A stretch of 5,073 nt of DNA from JBICHM01 sp043101835 (GTDB lineage Bacteria; Planctomycetota; Phycisphaerae; Phycisphaerales; UBA1924): the NCBI GenBank assembly GCA_043101835.1, contig JBICHM010000200.1:1-5073 (forward strand). Direction: 5' to 3'. Positions 1 to 5,045 of this stretch are shown one piece after another (the stretch's first letter is position 1; each line of letters begins with the position of its first letter). Position numbers and translations under genes: made by a program. The notes beneath the pieces are model-generated. The model was not told the origin of the DNA and ran no database searches. It worked only from the letters and a program-made list of their open reading frames with translations.

Positions 1-293
1 ATGCCGATGGATTGCACGGCGAGGCTGAAGCCGCGCCCGAGTTCAGCGGGCTCGCCGAGGATGAGCACGAGCACGGGGAAGCCGATCGTGCCGCCGCCCA
101 TCGGGGTGGAGCCGGCGACATAGGAACCGAGCGCCATCGCCAGCGCCGTCTCCCAGTGGTCTAGGACCGCACCCCAGTGGCGTCCGGCGACGACGAGCGC
201 GCCCCAGGCGAGGAAAAAGGCCACCAGCCAGGTCGCGAAGAGGCGCCGTCTCGGGGCGGCGGCATCGGTCTGCGTTGGCTTGCAGGTGGGCAT
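1..293 (-). CDS. TauE/SafE family sulfite exporter-like membrane permease (partial, C-terminus beyond left edge)
   Basis: An open frame runs from an ATG at 293-291 to the left edge without a stop, giving 97 complete codons. An in-frame stop lies upstream at about 336-338, and this ATG is the only plausible start. The protein begins with a polar, basic N-terminus (RRR at residues 15-17), then a hydrophobic segment at about 18-37 and a second membrane-like stretch at about 48-79. The second stretch carries the glycine-rich GSTPMGGGTIGFP motif (61-73), followed by GEPAELGRGFS and AVQSIG. I recognise this as the N-terminal half-repeat signature of large TauE/SafE (DUF81) permeases, which family annotation links to export of sulfite, sulfoacetate or other organic anions. 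The substrate here is unknown. The Shine-Dalgarno sequence is weak. The gene is transcribed away from the OsmC unit, so it is not in that operon. Family call fairly secure; substrate not assignable. Confidence 0.8.
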   Translation of the reverse strand, partial: MPTCKPTQTDAAAPRRRLFATWLVAFFLAWGALVVAGRHWGAVLDHWETALAMALGSYVAGSTPMGGGTIGFPVLVLILGEPAELGRGFSLAVQSIG

Positions 294-431
294 CCTGGGG
301 TCTCGTGAAGGCGGGATGGTACCGACGTGGTGGCGTCAGCCTGGGCCGCGGGTTTTCCTGCAGGCGATCCGGGAGGGCGATATCCTGAAAAGCGATCGTC
401 GTGGGGGCCACGCCACGGAAGGGGAGTCCGG
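294..431. other. Divergent intergenic region between the permease and the OsmC unit
   Basis: These 138 bases separate two divergent genes and should hold both of their promoters. I see no convincing sigma-70 pair. A TATCCT at 381-386 is a possible plus-strand -10 box, overlapping a GATATC palindrome at 379-384, but no good -35 box sits at standard spacing. A small hairpin (CGTGG, GGG, CCACG; 400-412) lies just before the ribosome binding site of the OsmC gene. The plus-strand reading frame is open across part of this region (from 327), but that extension has no OsmC homology and is better read as leader. Confidence 0.5.
417..426 (+). promoter_or_regulatory. Shine-Dalgarno sequence of the OsmC-family gene
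   Basis: GGAAGGGGAG lies five bases before the ATG at 432. It is a purine-rich, good-quality ribosome binding site. It decides for the internal ATG over the upstream in-frame start at 327, whose extra 35 residues are unlike the family. Confidence 0.7.
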
Positions 432-878
432 ATGGGTGTGTCGGTGCGCATCGGGCCGGATGGGTACACCAGCGAGGTGGACGCCTCCGGCCACCGTTTT
501 CTTGCTGATGAGCCGGCGAGCGTCGGCGGCGACGACAAGGGGCCGTCGCCCTACGACCTGCTGCTGGCCTCCCTCGGCGCCTGCACGGTGATGACGCTGC
601 GGATGTACGCCGACCGCAAGGGCTGGGCGCTGCGCGCCGCCTCGGTGGAGCTCAGCCACTCGCGCGTGCACGCGCGGGACTGCGAAGAGTGCGAGAGCGT
701 CGCGGGGATGATCACGCGCATCGACCGCCGGCTGTCGCTCGAGGGCGACCTGACCGGCGAGCAGCGCGACCGCCTCCTCGAGATCGCCGAACGCTGCCCG
801 GTGCACAGGACGCTTGAGGGTGAGGTGCGGATCAGCACCGCGCTCACCGACGATGCAGGAATGGACGCGCCGCAATGA
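432..878 (+). CDS. OsmC family protein (peroxiredoxin-like thiol peroxidase)
   Basis: The product is 148 residues, the usual length for this family. OsmC/Ohr proteins are cytoplasmic dimers that reduce organic hydroperoxides and hydrogen peroxide with a Cys pair. Here the pair is C51 in LLASLGACT (on the central helix) and C122 in AERCPVH. The N-terminal strand region (VRIGPDGYTSEVDASGHRF) and the GGDDKGPSPYDLL loop are typical of the OsmC-like branch rather than Ohr proper. A further motif, H76-x3-H80-x3-C84-x2-C87, lies between the catalytic cysteines and is characteristic of one OsmC-like subgroup; its role is not known to me. Start chosen by the Shine-Dalgarno sequence at 417-426 and by homology; an in-frame start at 327 would add 35 unrelated residues. 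The stop overlaps the next start as ATGA, so the gene is very likely co-transcribed and translationally coupled with the HAD gene. Peroxide reduction is inferred from the Cys pair; the physiological substrate is unknown. Confidence 0.88.
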   Translation: MGVSVRIGPDGYTSEVDASGHRFLADEPASVGGDDKGPSPYDLLLASLGACTVMTLRMYADRKGWALRAASVELSHSRVHARDCEECESVAGMITRIDRRLSLEGDLTGEQRDRLLEIAERCPVHRTLEGEVRISTALTDDAGMDAPQ

Positions 879-1603
879 AACGCCTCAGCGATTTCGACGC
901 TCTGACATTCGATTGCTACGGGACGCTGATCGACTGGGAGTCGGGCATCCTCGATGCGCTCGCGACGTGGCGCGAGCGGTCGCACCTGGACGCGACCGAC
1001 GAGGAGGTGCTCAGCGCGTTCGCGGAGCTCGAGCCGGCCGCGGAGCGCGACCATCCCGACGCGCTGTACCCGGATGTGCTGCGTGTCGTCGCGGCGCGCA
1101 TGGCCGAGCGGTACGGCGCGCCCGCGACGGATGACGATGCGGATCGACTGGCCGGCTCTGTCGGGCGCTGGCCTGCGTTCGCGGATACGGTCGGTGCGCT
1201 GCAGCGACTGAAGCGCCGTCGCCGACTGATCATTCTCTCCAACGTGGACCACGCCTCGTTCTCGCGGACACGCAACACGCTCGGGGTCGAGTTCGACGCC
1301 GTCGTGACGGCGCAGGATGTCGGCGCGTACAAGCCCGATGCGCGCATGTTCCACGCGGCGTTCGACGCCGCGGAACGCCTCGGCGTGGAGCGCGGGCGCA
1401 TCCTGCACGTGGCCCAGAGCCTCTACCACGACCACGAGCCGGCCAAGCGCCTCGGCATGACGACCTGTTTCATCGACCGGCGCGCCGGGCGCCCGGGCGG
1501 CGCCACGCGCGCGCCTTCCGGCGAGGTGCAGCCGGATTTCACCTTCACGACCCTCGCCGATTTCGCGGACGCCGTGGAAGAGGCCAACAGCGCCCACGGT
1601 TGA
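875..1603 (+). CDS. HAD superfamily hydrolase, 2-haloacid dehalogenase-type (type II)
   Basis: The product is 242 residues, a full-length subclass-I HAD protein. Motif I is TFDCYGTLID with the nucleophile D13. The residue two positions later is Tyr (DxYGT), as in L-2-haloacid dehalogenases, rather than the second Asp of HAD phosphatases. A cap domain spans about 20-100. Motif II is ILSNVD (S122, N123), motif III is AYKPDARMF (K153), and motif IV is HVAQSLYHDHEPAKRLG (D186 as likely acid). The tail (IDRRAGRPGG... then DFTFTTLADFADAV) is usual for proteins annotated as haloacid dehalogenase type II. Relative to the well-studied L-DEX enzyme, as I recall it, the Tyr after motif III is Phe (F159) and the Ser-x-Asn of motif IV is not aligned. 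Dehalogenase activity is therefore doubtful and another hydrolase substrate is possible. The start ATG overlaps the OsmC stop (ATGA), and the stop lies 8 bases before the next ATG. Confidence 0.87.
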   Translation: MKRLSDFDALTFDCYGTLIDWESGILDALATWRERSHLDATDEEVLSAFAELEPAAERDHPDALYPDVLRVVAARMAERYGAPATDDDADRLAGSVGRWPAFADTVGALQRLKRRRRLIILSNVDHASFSRTRNTLGVEFDAVVTAQDVGAYKPDARMFHAAFDAAERLGVERGRILHVAQSLYHDHEPAKRLGMTTCFIDRRAGRPGGATRAPSGEVQPDFTFTTLADFADAVEEANSAHG

Positions 1604-1611
1604 CCGCCCGC

Positions 1612-2316
1612 ATGAGCACCCCCGACCCCGTCAGCCCGCACGCCGGCAGCCCGTTCCCCTTCGTCCCGCTGCCGGCGCGCTTCGACCCGGGCGTCGCGCC
1701 CGAGGAGGGCGCCCGACGCTTCTACGAGGCGATGCGCACGCGACGCAGCGTGCGGATGTTCAGCGACCGCCCGGTCTCGCGCGAGACGATCGAGTGGTGC
1801 GTGCGCGCCGCGCACTCGGCGCCCAGCGGCGCCAACAAGCAGCCGTGGCGCTTCGTCTGCGTGCAGGACCCGGCGATCAAGCGCGAGATCCGCCTCGCCG
1901 CGGAGGAGGAGGAACGCGAGTTCTACAGCCGGCGCGCCGGCGAGGAGTGGCTCGCCGACCTCGCGCCGCTCGGCACCGACGAGCACAAAGCCTTCCTCGA
2001 AGTCGCCCCGTGGCTCATCGTCGTCTTCAAACTCGCCAAGGATGACGACGGCGCCCAGGTTTACTACCTGAACGAATCCGTCGGCCTCGCCTGCGGCATG
2101 CTGCTGGCCGCAATCCACCACGCCGGCCTCTGCGCGCTCACACACACGCCCAGTCCGATGAAGTTTCTCTGCCAGGTGCTGCGCCGCCCGGAGCACGAGC
2201 GCCCGTTCCTGCTCATCCCCGTCGGCTACCCGGCCGACAACTGCGAGGTGCCCGCCAAGGCGCTCGAGCGCAAGGCGCTGGAGCAGGTGATGATCGTCGA
2301 TCGGCCGGCCGAGTAG
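1612..2316 (+). CDS. Iodotyrosine deiodinase-like flavoprotein of the nitroreductase family
   Basis: The product is 234 residues from ATG 1612; a TTG at 1600, overlapping the HAD stop as TTGA, would add four residues. Neither start has a clear Shine-Dalgarno, so coupling to the upstream gene is likely. FMN-binding signatures are RTRRSVRMF (42-50) and SAPSGANKQPW (69-79), with GYP near 205-207 closing the fold. Within the family it resembles iodotyrosine deiodinases (IYD) rather than NfsB-type enzymes: it has the EEEE...Y lid (98-105), the VYYLNESVGLACG segment, THTPSP and PFLLIPVGYPAD. Aligned from memory with mammalian IYD, the three residues that clamp the amino-acid zwitterion correspond to E101, Y105 and K126. 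Known IYD enzymes reductively remove I, Br or Cl from halotyrosines in an FMN-dependent reaction. Bacterial homologues exist, but their physiological role is uncertain. Third gene of the OsmC-HAD unit. Family secure; halotyrosine specificity is an inference. Confidence 0.87.
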   Translation: MSTPDPVSPHAGSPFPFVPLPARFDPGVAPEEGARRFYEAMRTRRSVRMFSDRPVSRETIEWCVRAAHSAPSGANKQPWRFVCVQDPAIKREIRLAAEEEEREFYSRRAGEEWLADLAPLGTDEHKAFLEVAPWLIVVFKLAKDDDGAQVYYLNESVGLACGMLLAAIHHAGLCALTHTPSPMKFLCQVLRRPEHERPFLLIPVGYPADNCEVPAKALERKALEQVMIVDRPAE

Positions 2317-2317
2317 T

Positions 2318-3562
2318 TCAGAACCGATCGACGCGGAAGGCTGCAGTGTCGAAGGCCGTGGCTTCCTCGCAGACCATCGACGCGACGAGGTCGCCTGTCG
2401 CGGGGCCGAGGCTGAGGCCGAGGCGCGCGTGGGCCGTCGCGACGACGAGCCCCGCGGCGCCGGGGATTGCGCTGATCACCGGCAGCCCATCGGGCGTCGC
2501 GGGGCGATGGCCCTCCCAGCGGCTGATGATCGCGCCCTCGCGCAGGATCGGGGCGGAGCGCAGCGCGCGCTCGACCATCACCGGCAGGCGGCGCTCAGCG
2601 AGCCTGCGCGCATTCGGGCCGATGGCGACGGTGCCGCTGATGCGCACGAAGTCGTCCATCGGGGTGAGGATGAGATCGGCGTCGGCGATGGTGACGGTGC
2701 GGGGCAGGAGGCGTCCGACGCCGCCGATGTCGGCGTGGTAGCCGGTGGCGTTGGTCATCGGCAGGCGGGCGCCGAAGGGCTCGAGCAGCGCGGGTGTCGC
2801 CATGCCGGTCGCGAGCACCACGCCGTCGGCCTCGATCGTCTCGCCCGTATCGAGCTCGACGCCGACGCATCGCCCCGAGCGCACCAGCGGCGCGCGCACG
2901 GGACGCGACTCTTCGATGGCAACGCCCCGCTCGCGCAGGCGATCGGTGAGCTGCGCCACGAAGCGGTAGGGGTGGATGGAGGCGCCGCGGTCGAAGGCCC
3001 CGCCGCCGACGGCGCCCTCGAGCAGCGCAGGCTGGCGCAGGCGCGCGCTTGCGCCGTCCAGCGCTCGCGCGGGCAGGCCCATTGCGCTCACGGCGCCGAC
3101 TTCGCGCGCGACGCGATCGCGCGTGCGTTCGGTGTAGCAGATAGTGTCGCTGCCGCCGGTGCGATAGTCGCAGTCGAGGTCGTAGTCGTGCACCAGCGCG
3201 CCGAAGCGATCGAGCATGTCGCGTCCGAAATCAGCGAGCACGCGCAGGCAGAACTCGTAGCGCTCGGTTGTGCAGGCGTCGCGGAATCGGCGCAGCCAGT
3301 CGAGCGTGCGGGGGTCGGTGGTGGGGGGGATGTGGAACTGTGCGTCGGGGTCAACCATCGACGCCATGGCGGTCTCGAAGAGTCCGGGTCGGCAAAGGGG
3401 GCCGTGGCCGGGGGCGATGAAGCCGCTGTTGCCGAAGGAGCACGCGCCGGCGATGCGCTCGCCTTCGAGCAGGCGCACCGCGACGCCCCGGCGCGCGAGC
3501 GCCTCGGCGCAGCAGACGCCGATGACGCCCCCGCCGACGATGATGACGCGCTGTTGTGCCAC
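2318..3562 (-). CDS. FAD-dependent amino-acid/amine oxidoreductase, DadA-like (DAO family)
   Basis: The product is 414 residues, close to the roughly 415-435 of DadA-type D-amino-acid dehydrogenases. The N-terminal Rossmann FAD site is VIIVGGGVIG (G10, G12, G15) with the ribose-binding acid E33 at the end of the second strand. It is followed by SFGNSGFIAPGHG (42-54), the counterpart of the SFANAG.I.PG segment of DadA. The C-terminal FAD site is WEGHRPATPDGLPVI (349-363) followed by ATAHARLGLSLGPATGDLVA. A middle substrate domain spans about 85-330. Family members oxidatively deaminate D-amino acids, glycine, sarcosine or related amines, passing electrons to quinones or oxygen. The substrate is not readable here, so I give no gene symbol. 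Start is GTG, fixed by an excellent Shine-Dalgarno (3568-3574). It lies 42 bases downstream of the fructosamine-kinase stop on the same strand, probably one operon. Its stop is one base from the convergent deiodinase-like gene. Confidence 0.88.
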   Translation of the reverse strand: MAQQRVIIVGGGVIGVCCAEALARRGVAVRLLEGERIAGACSFGNSGFIAPGHGPLCRPGLFETAMASMVDPDAQFHIPPTTDPRTLDWLRRFRDACTTERYEFCLRVLADFGRDMLDRFGALVHDYDLDCDYRTGGSDTICYTERTRDRVAREVGAVSAMGLPARALDGASARLRQPALLEGAVGGGAFDRGASIHPYRFVAQLTDRLRERGVAIEESRPVRAPLVRSGRCVGVELDTGETIEADGVVLATGMATPALLEPFGARLPMTNATGYHADIGGVGRLLPRTVTIADADLILTPMDDFVRISGTVAIGPNARRLAERRLPVMVERALRSAPILREGAIISRWEGHRPATPDGLPVISAIPGAAGLVVATAHARLGLSLGPATGDLVASMVCEEATAFDTAAFRVDRF

Positions 3563-3567
3563 GCTGG

Positions 3568-3574
3568 CTCCTCC
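3568..3574 (-). promoter_or_regulatory. Shine-Dalgarno sequence of the DadA-like gene
   Basis: Read on the minus strand this is GGAGGAG, five bases before the GTG at 3562-3560. It is the strongest ribosome binding site in the window and fixes a GTG start that could otherwise be overlooked. Confidence 0.8.
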
Positions 3575-3604
3575 GGTCGCGACGATAGGCGTGCAGTTCG
3601 GCGC

Positions 3605-4471
3605 TCAGGCGCCGAGTTCGCCGAGGCACGATTCCAACTGCCCCAGATACCCCGCGCCGAAGAGGCGAACATGCACGAGCAGGGGGTAGAGCAGGTAGAC
3701 CGTGCGCCGGGTCTCGAAGAACCCCGGTCGGAGGGGCCGTTGTTCCGCGTAGCGATCGAAGAAGGGCGCGCCCAGCGTGTTGAAGAGCGTGATGAAAGCC
3801 AGTTCCACCTCCGGGTGTCCGTAGTGCAGCGCGGGGTCGATGAATCCGGTGACGCGATCGCCCTCGCTGAGGATGTTCCCCGACCAGATGTCGCCGTGGA
3901 CGAGCGACGGGGCGTCGGGCTCGTCGATGAGGCGATCGAGCCGGTCGGCCACGCGGCGCACGCGATCGTGCGCGCGATCAGGCAGACGCCCGGCCTCCGA
4001 CGCCTGGCGCGCCATCTCCAGCAGGCGGCGCTGGCGGTAGAAGTCGATCCAGGAATCCGACCAGTCATTCGGCTGCGCGAGCCCGCCGATGCGCGTGGGG
4101 CGTTCGAGGCCGAAGCGCTCGGCGGTGACGCCGTGCAGCGACGCCAGCAGGTCGGCCGCGTGGCGCTGGGCGCCGGGGGAGCCCGCCCCGGTTGTGCCCG
4201 GCAGCACCGTCATGACGAGCAGGTCCGGCTCGGCCAGCAGCGTGCGCGGGGCCGGCAGGTCGGTCCGCTCGGCGAGCAGGTCGAGCATCCACCCCTCATC
4301 CGGCAGCGTGCCGGTGCGGTCGCGATCGACTTTGGCGACGACCGCCCGGCCGTTCTCGAGATCCACGCGATACACCTCGCCGACGCAGCCGCCCGAGAGC
4401 GGAGCGTGGCCGGTCGCCGAACGGCCCGCGGCCGCTGCGATGCGTTCCAGATCCGTCGGGGCGAGCGCCAT
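3605..4471 (-). CDS. Fructosamine kinase family protein (FN3K/FN3K-RP-like)
   Basis: The product is 288 residues, the normal length for this family, which has an aminoglycoside-phosphotransferase-like kinase fold. Seen in order: glycine loop PLSGGCVGEVYRV (24-36), the ATP-binding lysine in VVAKVDR (K47), the hinge-like VMTVLPG (86-92), the catalytic loop LVHGDIWSGNIL (190-201; D194, N199), and the metal-binding FIDPALHYGHPEVELAF (D212). The HGD-W-GN and IDPA-YYG-E signatures are specific to fructosamine kinases. Characterised members phosphorylate the sugar of Amadori products (fructosamines, ribulosamines), which then fall off: a deglycation repair step. Many bacterial members are untested. 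The ATG at 4471 has only a weak AGG core seven bases upstream. The gene is divergent from the fRMsr-like gene across 20 bp. It is the first gene of a two-gene unit with the DadA-like flavoprotein. No catalytic residue appears missing. Confidence 0.9.
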   Translation of the reverse strand: MALAPTDLERIAAAAGRSATGHAPLSGGCVGEVYRVDLENGRAVVAKVDRDRTGTLPDEGWMLDLLAERTDLPAPRTLLAEPDLLVMTVLPGTTGAGSPGAQRHAADLLASLHGVTAERFGLERPTRIGGLAQPNDWSDSWIDFYRQRRLLEMARQASEAGRLPDRAHDRVRRVADRLDRLIDEPDAPSLVHGDIWSGNILSEGDRVTGFIDPALHYGHPEVELAFITLFNTLGAPFFDRYAEQRPLRPGFFETRRTVYLLYPLLVHVRLFGAGYLGQLESCLGELGA

Positions 4472-4476
4472 GGCGG

Positions 4477-4486
4477 AGCCTAGGCT
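4477..4486. promoter_or_regulatory. Perfect 10-bp palindrome centred between two divergent start codons
   Basis: AGCCTAGGCT is its own reverse complement. Its centre lies exactly midway between the kinase ATG (4471) and the fRMsr-like ATG (4492). On both strands it supplies an AGG core seven bases before the start codon, so it may act as a shared Shine-Dalgarno element, an operator, or both. The 20-bp spacer is too short to hold two ordinary promoters, which must lie inside the opposite coding regions. The palindrome is seen directly; its function is inferred. Confidence 0.4.
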
Positions 4487-4491
4487 TGGCC

Positions 4492-5019
4492 ATGACCACC
4501 CCGCACTCCGCGTCGCCTGTCCCGCCCGCCGCCGAAGCCCCCGACCGCTCGCGCGACTACGACGCGGTGGTCGAACGCCTCGAGGCCAGCGCGCTCGGCG
4601 GCGCCACGCTCGACATCCGCATGCAGACTGTCGTCGATGCGCTGTGGGAGGCCTTCAGCGCCGAGGGATATTCGTGGGTGGGGTTCTATATCGCGGACGA
4701 ATCGGCCCCCGAGAGCGAGCGCCTCGTCCTCGCGGCCCGGCGCGACAAGCCGGCGTGCTCGCCCATCGGGCTCCACGGCGTCTGCGGGCGGGGGTACGCG
4801 ACGCGCGCCACAGTGATCGTGCGCGATGTCTTCGATCTCGGCGAGGCCTACGTCGCCTGCGACCCGCGTGACCGCAGCGAGATCGTGCTGCCGATCTTCG
4901 AAGATGGGAACTGCATCGGCGTGCTGGATGTGGACTCGTGGGAGATCGGGTCGTTCACTGAGCGCGACGAGGCCGGTCTGCTGCGCGTGCTGCGCGCGGC
5001 CGGCTTCGGGACGGCGTAA
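4492..5019 (+). CDS. GAF-domain free methionine-(R)-sulfoxide reductase-like protein (fRMsr family)
   Basis: The product is 175 residues from ATG 4492; an in-frame TTG at 4486, seven bases after GGAG, would add two residues. A Pro/Ala-rich N-terminus (1-20) precedes one GAF domain (about 25-172). The fRMsr signatures are SWVGFYI (61-67), KPAC (C89), HGVCG (C98), VACD (C123), RSEIVLPI (128-135) and GVLDVDSW (143-150). The three cysteines match the positions of the catalytic/resolving trio of E. coli and yeast fRMsr, except that the first-to-second spacing is 9 residues rather than 10 and second-to-third is 25 rather than 24 (family values from memory). Known members reduce free methionine-(R)-sulfoxide using thioredoxin, in the cytoplasm. 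The enzyme call rests on the cysteines and the D146-x-D148 pair; a non-catalytic or differently specific GAF protein remains possible. The gene stands alone on its strand between a divergent neighbour and a downstream hairpin. Confidence 0.8.
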   Translation: MTTPHSASPVPPAAEAPDRSRDYDAVVERLEASALGGATLDIRMQTVVDALWEAFSAEGYSWVGFYIADESAPESERLVLAARRDKPACSPIGLHGVCGRGYATRATVIVRDVFDLGEAYVACDPRDRSEIVLPIFEDGNCIGVLDVDSWEIGSFTERDEAGLLRVLRAAGFGTA

Positions 5020-5023
5020 CAGA

Positions 5024-5045
5024 GCCGCGATCGAGAGATCGCGGC
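5024..5045 (+). terminator. Perfect inverted repeat after the fRMsr-like gene, possible terminator
   Basis: GCCGCGATC, loop GAGA, GATCGCGGC: a nine-base-pair perfect stem starting four bases after the TAA stop. On the plus strand the loop is a GNRA-type tetraloop, so the RNA hairpin should be very stable. No T-run follows (the next bases are CCCATTGCG), so it is not a textbook intrinsic terminator. It may still end transcription or protect the 3' end of the messenger. Confidence 0.5.

Noticed and set aside
327..431. A 35-residue N-terminal extension of the OsmC-like protein from an upstream start
   Set aside because: The extension is Gly/Pro/Arg-rich without homology to the family, and a strong Shine-Dalgarno sits directly before the internal ATG at 432.
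551..1597. A 348-residue minus-strand open frame opposite the OsmC and HAD genes
   Set aside because: It is the mirror of two well-supported genes. Composition is Arg/Ala/Val-rich without motifs, and the frame opens only because of GC-rich codon positions.
1423..2196. A 257-residue minus-strand open frame opposite the deiodinase-like gene
   Set aside because: Same kind of shadow frame; it overlaps conserved FMN-binding coding sequence and has no domain of its own.
3600..3613. Small hairpin GGCGC-TCAG-GCGCC over the kinase stop codon
   Set aside because: Only five base pairs, no T-run on either strand, and of a kind expected by chance at this GC content; not convincing as a terminator inside a likely operon.
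2429..4483. A 684-residue plus-strand open frame across the DadA-like and kinase genes
   Set aside because: It is antisense to two genes with clear family motifs in order. Its translation is a low-complexity Ala/Arg/Asp/Glu mix with no recognisable domain, as expected for the complementary frame of high-GC coding DNA.
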